From positions 186,001-250,000 of the forward strand of contig NZ_JAMQCO010000005.1 of assembly GCF_023702225.1 (NCBI RefSeq): 64,000 nucleotides of DNA, given 5' to 3'. The position numbers and the translations under genes were made by a program. This document shows, piece after piece, positions 42,342 through 51,779 of this stretch. The DNA comes from Aureimonas altamirensis (GTDB lineage Bacteria > Pseudomonadota > Alphaproteobacteria > Rhizobiales > Rhizobiaceae). The notes under the pieces were generated by a model. The model ran no database searches. It was not told the origin of the DNA and saw only the letters and a list, made by a program, of their open reading frames with translations. Position 1 is the stretch's first letter, and each line of letters starts with the position of its first letter.

Positions 42342-44147
42342 ATGATGCAAAACAACCGCAATTTTCTTCTGGCGATGGTGCTGTCCATCGCGGTCCTCGT
42401 CGGGTGGCAGTTCTTCGTCATCAGCCCCCGCATGAGCGAGGATGGCGCCGCGACGACCACTGCGGCGGAGGGATCGTTGCAGTCGCCCACCGTTCCCGCC
42501 GGCACCCCGCAGGAACAGGCCGTGGCGCCCGCGGGCCGCGAGAGCATTCCGCAGGCCGCCCCGCAGGTCGATACGCTGTCGCGGGAGGCCGCCATCGCCG
42601 CCTCGCCCCGTGTCGCGCTGGATACGCCGTCGCTGTCCGGATCGATCAACCTGATCGGCGCCCGTCTCGACGATGTGCGCCTCAAGAATTTCCATGAGAC
42701 GGTGGACGATTCCTCGCCCACCATCGTCCTCCTGTCGCCCGAGCAGGCAGGCCATGACGCCTACTTCGCCGAGTTCGGCTATACCGGGCAGGATCTCGGC
42801 GCCCTGCCGGGCCCGACGACGCGCTGGCAGGCCGAGGACGGCCAGACGCTGACGCCGGGAACGCCGATCCGCCTGACCTACACCAACGAGCGCGGCATCG
42901 AATTCGTCCGCGAGATTTCCGTCGATCCGAACGCGATGTTCACCATCGCCGACAGCATCACCAACGCCGGCGACGCCGCGGTTTCGGTGCAGCCCTACGG
43001 GCGCGTCGTGCGCCATTCCAAGCCGCAGGTCGCCTCGGCCTGGGTCGTGTTCGAGGGCCTCATCGGCTATCTCGGCGAAAGCGGCCTCAACGAGGTCACC
43101 TATTCCAAGATCGAGGAAGAGGGCAGGGTCAGCCCGCCGCAGACCACCAACGGCTGGCTCGGCATCACCGACAAATACTGGGCGACGACGCTGATTCCGG
43201 ATACCAGCGCGCCCTTCCAGCCCGGTTTCCGCTTCTCGCCCGACAATGGCGGCCGCTACCAGACCGAGTATCTGAGCGACGCCGTCAGCCTGCAGCCCGG
43301 CGAAACCCGCGAACTGCTGACCCGGACCTTCGCCGGGCCGAAGGTCGTCAGCCTCGTCGACGGCTACCAGGAAAGCCTCGGCATACCGGAATTCAGCCGC
43401 CTGATCGACTGGGGCTGGTTCCGCTTCCTGACCCGCCCGCTCTTCTACGTCATCGACTGGATCTACAACTTCACCGGCAATTTCGGCGTCGCCATCCTGC
43501 TGGTGACGGTGCTCTTGAAGCTCATCTTCTTCCCGCTCGCCAACAAGAGCTACAAGTCGATGGCGAAGATGAAGAACGTGCAGCCGCTGATGATGGAGCT
43601 GCGCGAGAAATACGCCGACGACCGGATGAAGCAGCAGCAGGAGATGATGCGCATCTACAAGGAAGAGAAGATCAACCCTGCCGCGGGCTGCTGGCCCGTG
43701 CTGGTGCAGATCCCCGTCTTCTTCGCGCTCTACAAGGTGCTCTACGTCACCATCGAGATGCGGCACGCGCCCTTCTTCGGCTGGATCCAGGATCTGGCCG
43801 CCCCGGATCCGACGAGCATCTTCAACCTGTTCGGCCTCATTCCGCTGACGCTGCCGCACTTCCTGATGATCGGCGTATGGCCGATCCTGATGGGCATCAC
43901 GATGTTCGTGCAGATGAAGTTGAATCCGACTCCGCCGGACCCGACCCAGCAGATGATCTTCACCTGGATGCCGATCCTGTTCACCTTCATGCTGGCGTCC
44001 TTCCCCGCCGGACTGGTGATCTACTGGACGTGGAACAACTTCCTGTCGATCATCCAGCAATCCGTGATCATGAAGCGCAACGGCGCCAAGATCGAGCTGT
44101 GGGACAATCTGCGCGGCATGTTCCGACGAAAAGGCTCGGAGGCCTGA
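42342..44147 (+). CDS. yidC: Membrane protein insertase YidC/Oxa1
   Basis: A 601-residue insertase that places proteins into the inner membrane alone or with SecYEG. An N-terminal membrane anchor (NFLLAMVLSIAVLVGWQFFVI) is followed by a large periplasmic beta domain (about 60-360), then the conserved five-helix core with NFGVAILLVTVLLKLIFFPLANKSYKSMAKMKNVQPLM and FTWMPILFTFMLASFPAGLVIYWTWNNFLSIIQQ. It begins one base after the rnpA stop. Length is usual for alphaproteobacteria. Confidence 0.97.
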   Translation: MMQNNRNFLLAMVLSIAVLVGWQFFVISPRMSEDGAATTTAAEGSLQSPTVPAGTPQEQAVAPAGRESIPQAAPQVDTLSREAAIAASPRVALDTPSLSGSINLIGARLDDVRLKNFHETVDDSSPTIVLLSPEQAGHDAYFAEFGYTGQDLGALPGPTTRWQAEDGQTLTPGTPIRLTYTNERGIEFVREISVDPNAMFTIADSITNAGDAAVSVQPYGRVVRHSKPQVASAWVVFEGLIGYLGESGLNEVTYSKIEEEGRVSPPQTTNGWLGITDKYWATTLIPDTSAPFQPGFRFSPDNGGRYQTEYLSDAVSLQPGETRELLTRTFAGPKVVSLVDGYQESLGIPEFSRLIDWGWFRFLTRPLFYVIDWIYNFTGNFGVAILLVTVLLKLIFFPLANKSYKSMAKMKNVQPLMMELREKYADDRMKQQQEMMRIYKEEKINPAAGCWPVLVQIPVFFALYKVLYVTIEMRHAPFFGWIQDLAAPDPTSIFNLFGLIPLTLPHFLMIGVWPILMGITMFVQMKLNPTPPDPTQQMIFTWMPILFTFMLASFPAGLVIYWTWNNFLSIIQQSVIMKRNGAKIELWDNLRGMFRRKGSEA

Positions 44148-44153
44148 CGGAAC

Positions 44154-44792
44154 GTGTCGGAAGAGACCAGCCTCATCTTCAAGCGGCCATGGGTGTTCAT
44201 CCGCGGCGTGCCCGCCATGAAGTTCCTGCCGCCGGAGGGCCCGCCCGAGGTGGCATTTGCCGGCCGTTCGAATGTCGGCAAATCTTCGCTGATCAACGCC
44301 TTGCTGGGCCAGAAGGGCTTGGCGCGCACCTCCAATACGCCGGGCCGCACGCAGGAGCTCAACTACTTCGTGCCGGACGGCTATTCCGGCGGCGCGGACG
44401 ACCTGCCGCCCGTCGCCCTGGTGGACATGCCCGGCTATGGCTATGCCAAGGCGCCGAAAGAGCATGTGGACGCCTGGACGCGCCTTGTCTTCGATTACCT
44501 GCGCGGCCGGGCCTCGTTGAAGCGCGTTTTCGTGCTGATCGATTCCCGCCACGGCATCAAGAAGAACGACGCGGACGTGATGGCCCTCCTGGACAAGGCC
44601 GCCGTGTCCTACCAGATCGTGCTGACCAAGACCGACAAGATCTCCGCCCTGGCCCTTCCCAAGCTGATGGCCGCGACGCAGGAAGCCATCCGCAAGCGGC
44701 CCGCAGCCTACCCTGAAATCCTGTCCACCTCGTCCGAGAAGGGCGTCGGCCTATCCGAGGTGCAAGGCGCCATCGAATCCTTCGTCGACTGA
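44154..44792 (+). CDS. engB: Ribosome biogenesis GTP-binding protein YihA/YsxC/EngB
   Basis: A 212-residue GTPase for large-subunit assembly. G1 [15 protein letters not shown]3 [12 protein letters not shown]4 LTKTDKIS and G5 STSSEKGVG are all visible. The start is GTG at 44154, six bases after yidC, with GGAACG upstream. It completes the rpmH-rnpA-yidC-engB operon and faces the opposite-strand phosphatase gene. Confidence 0.95.
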   Translation: MSEETSLIFKRPWVFIRGVPAMKFLPPEGPPEVAFAGRSNVGKSSLINALLGQKGLARTSNTPGRTQELNYFVPDGYSGGADDLPPVALVDMPGYGYAKAPKEHVDAWTRLVFDYLRGRASLKRVFVLIDSRHGIKKNDADVMALLDKAAVSYQIVLTKTDKISALALPKLMAATQEAIRKRPAAYPEILSTSSEKGVGLSEVQGAIESFVD

Positions 44793-44805
44793 AGGCCCTG
44801 GCGCC

Positions 44806-45258
44806 TCAGGCGGGGGAGGGCAGGCTCCGGGCCCGCAGGTCGCGCACTTTCGCCTCTATCCGGTGGAACACGTCGCGATAGGCATCGAGGATCTGTTCGC
44901 GGCTGCCGGTGGTGGCCGACGGGTCGGGCATCGGCCAGAACTCGATCGTCACGGCCTCGCCTCCGGTATGGTCCAGCGCGTAGTGATGCGCTTCGGGCGA
45001 CATGGTGACGATCATGTCGAAGAACCCGTCCTCCATATCCGCCATGCGACGGGGCGGCGTGCTGACGGGGGGCAGGCCCTCTTCCCGCAGGATCGCGTCC
45101 ACGAACGGGTCCGGCTGGCCGTCCTTGACCCCTGCCGAGGCGATGTAGATGCTGCCGGGCAGAAGGCTGCGCGCCAGGACTTCGGCCATCGGCGAGCGGA
45201 TCGCGTTCATGCCGCAGACGAACAGGATGGAGCCGGGGAGGGTGGTGCCCGTCGTCAT
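44806..45258 (-). CDS. Low-molecular-weight phosphatase-family protein
   Basis: A 150-residue LMW-PTP/arsenate-reductase-fold protein. The P-loop is FVCGMNAIRSPMAEVLAR, a C-x5-R with the nucleophile Cys and Arg present but with atypical loop residues (classic: CxGNxCRSP). The general-acid Asp is in WPMPDPS. It is conserved beside UPF0262 and hisD in Rhizobiales. Substrate unknown. It starts four bases after the UPF0262 stop. Confidence 0.88.
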   Translation of the reverse strand: MTTGTTLPGSILFVCGMNAIRSPMAEVLARSLLPGSIYIASAGVKDGQPDPFVDAILREEGLPPVSTPPRRMADMEDGFFDMIVTMSPEAHHYALDHTGGEAVTIEFWPMPDPSATTGSREQILDAYRDVFHRIEAKVRDLRARSLPSPA

Positions 45259-45262
45259 CGCG

Positions 45263-45742
45263 TCAGCTCCGCCAATGCAGCACGCAGATGAGGGTGAATA
45301 GGCGCCGCGCCGTATCCGTGTCGAGAACGATCTTGCCGGACAGGCGCTCGCGCAGAAGCTCTGAGCCGTCGTTGTGGACGCCCCGACGCCCCATGTCGAT
45401 GGCCTCGATCTGCGAGGGTGTCGCCGAGCGGATGGCTTCGTAATAGCTGTCGCAGATCAGGAAGTAATCCCGAATGATGCGCTTGAACGGCGTCAGCGAC
45501 AGGATGTGGGTCGTCAGCTTCCGGCCGTCCGGATCGCGGATATCGAAGACGAGACGTTTCTCCACCAAGGCGAGACGCAGGCGGTAGAGGCCGCCCGGCT
45601 CCATGCCCGCCGGCTCGAAACGGTTTTCCTCGATCAGGTCGAAGATGGCGACGGCGCGCTCGTGCTCGACGTCCGGGGTGGCACGGCCGATCGTCTCGTC
45701 CAATTCGATGTCGACCAGCCTGCCGTGTTCCCCCCTGTCCAT
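45263..45742 (-). CDS. UPF0262 family protein
   Basis: A 159-residue protein of the alphaproteobacterial UPF0262 family, with [32 protein letters not shown] near the N-terminus and [52 protein letters not shown] in the centre. The function is uncharacterised. It is nestled between hisD and the phosphatase gene in one transcription unit, an arrangement widespread in Rhizobiales. Confidence 0.92.
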   Translation of the reverse strand: MDRGEHGRLVDIELDETIGRATPDVEHERAVAIFDLIEENRFEPAGMEPGGLYRLRLALVEKRLVFDIRDPDGRKLTTHILSLTPFKRIIRDYFLICDSYYEAIRSATPSQIEAIDMGRRGVHNDGSELLRERLSGKIVLDTDTARRLFTLICVLHWRS

Positions 45743-45749
45743 CGCCGCC

Positions 45750-47048
45750 TCAGGACATGTTCAGCCGGATGGACACCGAGCGTGCATGGGCGTCCAGCCC
45801 TTCCACACGCGCCAGTTCCACCGCTGCCGGCGCGAGGGCCGCGAGGCTTTCGGGCGTCAGCTTCAGGACGGATGTGCGCTTCATGAAATCCAGGACGCCG
45901 AGCCCCGACGAGAAGCGCGCCGAACGGGCCGTGGGCAGGACATGGTTGGACCCCGAGACATAGTCGCCGATGACTTCCGGCGTATGCCGGCCCAGGAAGG
46001 CAGCGCCGGCGTCCGTGATGCGATCCAGCAGGCGCTCCGGTTCGGCGGTGGCGATCTCCAGATGTTCCGCGGCGATTCGATCGGCCAGCAGCGGAGCATC
46101 GCGCTCGAGATCCTGCACCAGGATTACGGCGCCGAAATCGTCCCAGCTTGCCCTGGCGGTTGTCTCGCGCGGGAGGCGGCGCAATTGCCGGTCCACGGCC
46201 TCCATGACGGACTGCGCGAAGCTGGCGTCATCCGTGATCAGGATCGACTGCGCCGCGGTATCGTGCTCGGCCTGCGCCAGGAGGTCGGCCGCGACCCAGT
46301 CGGGATTGTTGTCGCGGTCGGCGATGACGAGCACTTCCGACGGGCCGGCGATCATGTCGATGCCCACCGTGCCGAAGACCTGCCGCTTGGCTGCCGCGAC
46401 ATAGGCGTTGCCCGGACCGACGATCTTGGCGACGGGCGCGATGCTCTCGGTGCCGTAGGCGAGCGCCGCCACAGCCTGCGCCCCGCCGATGCGGTAGATT
46501 TCGTCGACGCCGGCAAGGTGCGCCGCCGCCAGCACCAGCGGGTTCAATTCCCCCGAGCGCGCCGGAACCACCATGGCGATGCGGCCGACACCGGCCACGA
46601 CCGCCGGCACGGCGTTCATCAGGACCGAGGACGGATAGCTGGCGGCGCCGCCGGGTACGTACAGGCCCACCGACCGGATCGCCGTCCAGCGCGCGCCGAG
46701 CGTGGCACCCAGCGCATCCGTATAGAGGTCGTCCGCGGGGCGCTGCCGCTCGTGGTGGCGCCGGATTCGCTCATGCGCGAATTTCAGGGCATCCATGGTT
46801 GCCTGCGGCGTCGCCTCGACCGCGGCGGCGATCTCTTCGGGCCCGACGCGCAAACCGCTGGAGGCAAGGTCCAGTCCATCGAAGCGGCGTGTCAGATCGA
46901 CGAGTGCTGCATCGCCTTCCGAGCGGATCCGGGCGATGATGCTGCGGACGGCCTCCTCGACATCGGGCGAGGCTTCGCGCTTCGTCCCCAGGAAGGTTTC
47001 GAAGCGGCTTTCGAAATCCGGCTCCCCCGCATTCAGCCTGATCGGCAC
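45750..47048 (-). CDS. hisD: Histidinol dehydrogenase
   Basis: A 432-residue enzyme that oxidises L-histidinol to L-histidine in two NAD-linked steps. Family blocks: [88 protein letters not shown] with zinc and base His, and [14 protein letters not shown]. Start is GTG at 47048, with AGGGAGT upstream, giving the expected VPIRLN terminus; a longer ATG start lies in the DUF2948 gene. Confidence 0.96.
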   Translation of the reverse strand: MPIRLNAGEPDFESRFETFLGTKREASPDVEEAVRSIIARIRSEGDAALVDLTRRFDGLDLASSGLRVGPEEIAAAVEATPQATMDALKFAHERIRRHHERQRPADDLYTDALGATLGARWTAIRSVGLYVPGGAASYPSSVLMNAVPAVVAGVGRIAMVVPARSGELNPLVLAAAHLAGVDEIYRIGGAQAVAALAYGTESIAPVAKIVGPGNAYVAAAKRQVFGTVGIDMIAGPSEVLVIADRDNNPDWVAADLLAQAEHDTAAQSILITDDASFAQSVMEAVDRQLRRLPRETTARASWDDFGAVILVQDLERDAPLLADRIAAEHLEIATAEPERLLDRITDAGAAFLGRHTPEVIGDYVSGSNHVLPTARSARFSSGLGVLDFMKRTSVLKLTPESLAALAPAAVELARVEGLDAHARSVSIRLNMS

Positions 47049-47067
47049 AGGATACTCCCTAAAAACG

Positions 47068-47523
47068 TCAGGCCCGGTCGTGGTCGGGCACCGCATCCGT
47101 GCTCCAGGCTGCTCCGAGGTCGGACAGCTGGGCTTCGATGCATTCGACCTGAAGCCTTATCGTAGCGTCGCCGGCAAAGACAAGCTCGATGACGCCGGAG
47201 GGCGCGTCCGTCTCTTCGAAGCGGATTGCGAGAAGGTCCAGCACCTCGTCCGGCATGCTCGTGGCGATGCCCTGCTGCCGCACCGAAACGACACGGTCGA
47301 AATGCAGGACGGAGCGGCGACGCTCGCGGCTGCGCCGGCGAAACCGAGCAAACCCCTTGCGCTCGTCCGCAGCCTCCCAGGCGAAGCGATTCATCACGAT
47401 GACGAACCGCCTGCCATGCGGCTCGAAGGTGAGATCCTGCGTCTTCATGACGGCGTCCTGGCAACATGCCGAGATGATCTGTAGGTCCTGGGCGTCGAGC
47501 GCCATGAGGCGTAGGTCTGTCAT
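47068..47523 (-). CDS. DUF2948 family protein
   Basis: A 151-residue protein of the alphaproteobacterial DUF2948 family: LRLMALDAQDLQIISACCQDAVMKTQDL at the start, then RRFVIVMNRFAWE and a late VLDLLAIRFEETDAPSG. No biochemical role is known. It lies 19 bases upstream of hisD, as in many Rhizobiales. ATG 47523 is chosen; upstream sequence has no family character. Confidence 0.88.
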   Translation of the reverse strand: MTDLRLMALDAQDLQIISACCQDAVMKTQDLTFEPHGRRFVIVMNRFAWEAADERKGFARFRRRSRERRRSVLHFDRVVSVRQQGIATSMPDEVLDLLAIRFEETDAPSGVIELVFAGDATIRLQVECIEAQLSDLGAAWSTDAVPDHDRA

Positions 47524-47596
47524 GGGCCGCTTCGTGTGGTTTAAGTCCGGAACCCATGTAGAGCAGATCGAGCGAAAGTGGAAACGCCGCGATCCG

Positions 47597-48388
47597 CTAG
47601 CCGCCGGCCTTCGCGAAGAAGGCCGACAGCGCCGCGGCGATATCGGGCACCACCTGCTCCACCACCACGCGCCCCTTTTGCGCGCTGGCGCTTGCCGCGG
47701 AACTGAGAACGCCATCTTCTGGAATGGTCGACAGGTCGAACGGATAGGGGTCGAAGGGCGGAAACTCCGCCGGCGGATGATCGGGTATCAGGTCTGCCCG
47801 TACGAGGTCGGGCCGCAGGTGCAGCATGACCGAGGTTTCCATGACGGCGGCATGTTCGAGCGCCCAGCTGACGAGCCCGTCCGGGAAGAGGATCTCTTCC
47901 GTTTCGGGGGTGATGAATTCCCAGTAGCCTAGCTTGATCGCGCGGACGGTGTCGATGCCTTCGCGCCGCTGGTCGCGCAGCATCAGGTCGATCGCCTCGG
48001 TGATGAACCACTGGTTCTCCATATGGCCGTCGAACACCACGATGTGGCGGATGCCGTGACGCACGAGCTCGTTCATCACATCGCGCAGCACGGCAATCAG
48101 CGTGGATGCGTCGAGGCTGAGCGTGCCGGGGAAATGGTTGCCGCCGCCTGTCTTCGGCTGGGATTTGTAGCCGTAGGAGATGGGCGGCGCGACGAGCGCG
48201 CCCATTCGCGCGGCGACGCGCATGGCGATCTCCTCGGGCAGGACGACATCCGTCGACAGCGGCAAATGCGGGCCGTGCTGCTCGATGGAGCCGACCGGCA
48301 GCAGCACCACCGGCGGCCCTTCCTGGACGAGGCGTCGGAAATCGTAGGAGGTGAGGTCCGCGATGCGGAGCGGGTGCGTTTCAAGCAT
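47597..48388 (-). CDS. Creatininase-family hydrolase
   Basis: A 263-residue metal-dependent amidohydrolase. Characteristic: VVLLPVGSIEQHGPHLPLSTDVVLPEEIA with Glu/His/Asp metal ligands, GGGNHFPGTLSL with the next His, and IVVFDGHMENQWFITEA with a further His and Glu. Family members cleave cyclic amides such as creatinine or formamidopyrimidines. It overlaps the amidohydrolase gene by eight bases, so the two products probably act in one pathway with the ABC transporter upstream. Confidence 0.87.
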   Translation of the reverse strand: MLETHPLRIADLTSYDFRRLVQEGPPVVLLPVGSIEQHGPHLPLSTDVVLPEEIAMRVAARMGALVAPPISYGYKSQPKTGGGNHFPGTLSLDASTLIAVLRDVMNELVRHGIRHIVVFDGHMENQWFITEAIDLMLRDQRREGIDTVRAIKLGYWEFITPETEEILFPDGLVSWALEHAAVMETSVMLHLRPDLVRADLIPDHPPAEFPPFDPYPFDLSTIPEDGVLSSAASASAQKGRVVVEQVVPDIAAALSAFFAKAGG

Positions 48389-49880
48389 CGGAGGCCCACC
48401 GGGTCATGCCGACGTCCATTCCGTAACAGCGCTTGACGACCTTTTCGAAGGCCGGCTCGAGCGCGCGGTTGGCGGCTTCGACGCCCAGCGTATACTCCTG
48501 AAACGCGGGCATCATCTCGCGCAGCTCGGCCAGCAGCGCCCTCTCGTCCACCCTGGTCAGGCGTCCGCCATCCACCACCATCTCGCCGTTGACGAAAACC
48601 TTCTCGATGGAGGATCCGTTCTCGCAGTAGACGAGGTGCTGGGTGAGATCGTTCAACGGCGTGAAGCTGGCGGTCTCCATGTCCAGCACCAGGAAGTCGG
48701 CCTTCTTGCCGGCCTCCAGCGAGCCCGTCTCATCCTGCAGCAGCGCAGTGCGCGCTCCGCCGAGCGTTGCGGCATGCAGGACTTCGGATGCCGTCAGCCA
48801 GCGCTTCCAGTCCGGGTTGTTCACCTTGTGCATCAGGCCGGCAGCCTTCATCACGTCGAATATGCGCGGCGTATCGTTGGAACATATGCCATCCGATCCG
48901 AGACCGACGTTGACGCCGGCCTCGATGAGCTTGCGCACCGGAGCCGTCCCCGCGCCGAGCTTCTGGTTGGAGATGGCGTTGTGGGCAACGGAAACGCCGG
49001 CCCGCCCCATGCGGGCGATGTCGTCGTCGCTGACCCAGATCGAATGGGCGATCGTCGTCCATGGGTTGAGGAGGCCAAGGTCGTCCATGTAGGCCATCAG
49101 CGACTTGCCGTAGAACTCCGGCCCCGTGACGCCCTGCACCTTGGTCTCGACGATATGGGTATGGAACGGGGCTTGCCATTCCTTCGCCAGCTCGTTGGCA
49201 GCCTGCATCAGGTCCACCGTGCAGCGTTGCGGGGCGGAGGGGGCGAGCATGGTGCGGATGCGGCCCGAACGGCCATGGAAGCGGGAATGCGCCTCCTTCA
49301 CGAAGGCGAGATAGTCCGGCGTGGACATCGGGATCAGGCGGCCGATCTCGTCCTGCAGATCCTGCGATACGTAATCGCGCGTGAAGGGAATCGTGTCGAG
49401 GAAGTTGCGGTTGACCACATGGGCCGAAACCGTGGCCCGGATGCCGACGTCGTCATAGGCGTCGATGGCCGCGCCCATGAGTTCCAGCTCGGAACGGGGG
49501 CTTTCGTAGAGATCGTCGGTGATGCAGGTGACGCCGGTGCGCAGGGATTCCATCGCCACCAGCATGCTGCGAAGGTAGACCAGGCGCGGCGGCAACGCCT
49601 TCGCGGCGCGGATCGGGTAGGAATAGAGCATCCAGATTTCGAGCGGCATGTTGTCGTAGCGGCCCTTGAACAGGGCTTCGTTGGAATGCAGATGCGCATT
49701 GACGAGGCCCGGCATGACCAGCTTGCCGCCGCCGTCGAGCGTGGGGGTGCCCTCGGCTGCGTCGAGGTTTGTGCCGATGGCCGCGATCCGATCCCCTTCG
49801 ACCAGCATGTCGCCGGTGAAGGGCTCCATGCCGGATTGGCCGCCGGCCAGGATCGTCGCGCCCTTGATCAGGATGCTCAT
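48381..49880 (-). CDS. Amidohydrolase, TrzA/AtzB/guanine-deaminase-like
   Basis: A 499-residue amidohydrolase-superfamily enzyme. Metal ligands: VNAHLHSNEA (His pair), FHTHIVETK (His), TIAHSIWVSDDD (His) and GLGSDGICSND (Asp). The N-terminal beta-sandwich contributes GGGKLVMPGL. It resembles deaminases and chlorohydrolases of heterocycles such as guanine, 8-oxoguanine or s-triazines. Operon context (creatininase-type hydrolase and polyamine-type ABC importer) suggests use of a nitrogen heterocycle as N source; substrate is inference. Confidence 0.87.
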   Translation of the reverse strand: MSILIKGATILAGGQSGMEPFTGDMLVEGDRIAAIGTNLDAAEGTPTLDGGGKLVMPGLVNAHLHSNEALFKGRYDNMPLEIWMLYSYPIRAAKALPPRLVYLRSMLVAMESLRTGVTCITDDLYESPRSELELMGAAIDAYDDVGIRATVSAHVVNRNFLDTIPFTRDYVSQDLQDEIGRLIPMSTPDYLAFVKEAHSRFHGRSGRIRTMLAPSAPQRCTVDLMQAANELAKEWQAPFHTHIVETKVQGVTGPEFYGKSLMAYMDDLGLLNPWTTIAHSIWVSDDDIARMGRAGVSVAHNAISNQKLGAGTAPVRKLIEAGVNVGLGSDGICSNDTPRIFDVMKAAGLMHKVNNPDWKRWLTASEVLHAATLGGARTALLQDETGSLEAGKKADFLVLDMETASFTPLNDLTQHLVYCENGSSIEKVFVNGEMVVDGGRLTRVDERALLAELREMMPAFQEYTLGVEAANRALEPAFEKVVKRCYGMDVGMTRWASDA

Positions 49881-49893
49881 GGATTGAACGCCT

Positions 49894-50961
49894 TCAGTTT
49901 GTGATGAGGTAGCCGGAATCGTCGCGCCAGCTTGCGAAGACCCTGGCGCCCGGCAGGTAGGCTTGCGCCTCGATGGCGCCCGAGGCCACCACGGCCTTCA
50001 GCTCCTGCCCGCCGGCGCATTCCAGGAAGACGGTCAGCGACGCGCCGTTGAAATCGGTCGTGGCCACGCTTGCCGCGACGCCGCCATCGGCGGGCGCCGC
50101 GGACGACAGCACGATCTTGTCCGCGCCCACCACGAGGGTCGCCGGGCCAGGGGAGGCCGCCGGCCCGGCGATGCCGAACGTGCCGATGGCCGTATCGATG
50201 ACCTGGCGTCCGCCATCCTGCCGCACGGTGCCGGGCACGAGATTGGAGCCGCCGAGAAACTCGGCCACGAAGCTGTTTGCGGCACGGCGATAGAGCGCGC
50301 GGGGCGCGCCGACCTGCTGTACCTTGCCCTCGTTCATGATGACGACGCGGTCGGCCATGGCGAAAGCCTCGGACGGGCTGTGCGTGACGCAGACGAAGGC
50401 GATGCCGAGCTCCCGGTGCAGGCGGACCAGCTCCGCCTGCATGCGCACCTTCAGATGCGGGTCGAGGGCGCTGAGCGGCTCGTCGAGCAGCAGCAGCTCC
50501 GGCTCGGTGGCCAAGGCCCGTGCCAGCGCCACGCGCTGGCGCTGGCCGCCCGATAGTTGATGCGGCAGCCGCCCGGCAAGCGCTGCGATGCCCATTCGCT
50601 CCAGCCACTCGTCTACCTTGATGCGGCGGATGGCGGCTTCGACCGAGCGCTGCTTGAGCCCGAACTCGACATTGTCGCGCACCGTCATGAATGGAAACAG
50701 GGCATAGTTCTGCCAGACCAGCGGCGTATCGCGGGCCCAGGGATGGTCGTCGTTGATGCGCCGCCCCCAGAGGCGGATGTCGCCGCGCGTCGGCCGTTCC
50801 AGCCCGGCGATCATGCGCAGGGTCGTCGTCTTTCCGCAGCCGGACGGCCCCATCAGCGCGATGAACTCGCCCTTGTGCACGGCAAGGCTGACATCCTCCA
50901 CCGCCATCTGCCCGTCATAGCTCTTGCCGACGGCGGACAGCTCCAGCATGGCTTGCGTCAT
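49894..50961 (-). CDS. ABC transporter ATP-binding protein (polyamine/iron-type)
   Basis: A 355-residue ATPase. Walker A GPSGCGKTTTLR, signature LSGGQRQRVALARAL, Walker B LLLLDEPLSALD and H-loop VTHSPSEAF are present, followed by a TOBE-type C-terminal domain (about 260-355). ATG 50961 overlaps the permease stop by four bases. Together with two permeases and a solute-binding protein it forms a polyamine/opine-type uptake system placed directly upstream of the amidohydrolase. Confidence 0.93.
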   Translation of the reverse strand: MTQAMLELSAVGKSYDGQMAVEDVSLAVHKGEFIALMGPSGCGKTTTLRMIAGLERPTRGDIRLWGRRINDDHPWARDTPLVWQNYALFPFMTVRDNVEFGLKQRSVEAAIRRIKVDEWLERMGIAALAGRLPHQLSGGQRQRVALARALATEPELLLLDEPLSALDPHLKVRMQAELVRLHRELGIAFVCVTHSPSEAFAMADRVVIMNEGKVQQVGAPRALYRRAANSFVAEFLGGSNLVPGTVRQDGGRQVIDTAIGTFGIAGPAASPGPATLVVGADKIVLSSAAPADGGVAASVATTDFNGASLTVFLECAGGQELKAVVASGAIEAQAYLPGARVFASWRDDSGYLITN

Positions 50962-51779
50962 GGATTGTTTCCCTTGATGCGGCCAGCCGCCAGCCGCCGG
51001 GCAGCGATAAGCTGCGCCAGCGCCACCAGCACGATCGAGACGGCGAAGACGAGCGCCCCGACCGCGTTGATGCGCGGGCTGACCTGTCCTTGCAGCATGG
51101 CCAGCACACGGACGGGCAGCGTTTCGTTGAGCCCGGAGATGAACCACGCGACCATGAATTCGTCGAAGGAGACCGAAGCCGTGATGAGCAGCGCAGCGGC
51201 GATGGCCGGCATGGCGAAGGGGACGACGATCCGGCGCAACGCCATCCACTGGCCGCAGCCGAGGTTCCAGGCGGCGGGTTCGAGATCCTTGTCGAGGTCG
51301 GCGAGCCGCATGCGGATGAGCGCCATGGCGAAAGGCGCGCAGATCACCACATGGGCGGCCACGAGGCCGGGAATGGTGCCCGACAGGCCGATGCGGCCCT
51401 GGAAGCTGAGCATCGCCACGCCCATGATGACGACGGGCACGGTCGGCGGCAGCGTGGCCAGCGCCATGTAGACGGCCTTGCCGAAGAAGCGATAGCGATA
51501 ATCGACATAGGCGGCGGTGAAGCCGAGCGCGGTCGATATCACCGCCGCGAAGCCTGCGACGACGAGACTGTTGCCGAGCCCGCGCCGTACCGTCGCGTCG
51601 GCGAAGATGGCCTCGTACCATTGCAGGGAGAAGCCTCCCCACGGCAGCGAGGGAAAGCGGTCCGCGTTGAAGGAGAAGACGACCGTCGACAGGATCGGCG
51701 CGAAGATGAACAGGAAGGCTACCGCCGCCCAGGCGGACAGCAGGCAATTGATGATGCGACCCGTCGTGTCGGTCTTCAT
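50958..51779 (-). CDS. ABC transporter permease (PotC-like)
   Basis: A 273-residue inner-membrane permease with about six helices. The coupling-helix EAA loop reads EPAAWNLGCGQWMALRRIVVPFAMPAI. Opening INCLLSAWAAVAFLFIFAPILSTVVFSFN and FVVAWFISG-type ending (FDEFMVAWFISGLNETLPVRVLAML) match PotC-type subunits. Overlaps both flanking genes by four bases. Confidence 0.92.
   Translation of the reverse strand: MKTDTTGRIINCLLSAWAAVAFLFIFAPILSTVVFSFNADRFPSLPWGGFSLQWYEAIFADATVRRGLGNSLVVAGFAAVISTALGFTAAYVDYRYRFFGKAVYMALATLPPTVPVVIMGVAMLSFQGRIGLSGTIPGLVAAHVVICAPFAMALIRMRLADLDKDLEPAAWNLGCGQWMALRRIVVPFAMPAIAAALLITASVSFDEFMVAWFISGLNETLPVRVLAMLQGQVSPRINAVGALVFAVSIVLVALAQLIAARRLAAGRIKGNNP

Noticed and set aside
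41889-44552. 887-codon open frame on the minus strand opposite yidC
   Set aside because: It lies fully antisense to well-supported rnpA, yidC and engB, and its translation is rich in His, Arg, Asp and Gly with no motif, as expected from the reverse frame of GC-rich genes.
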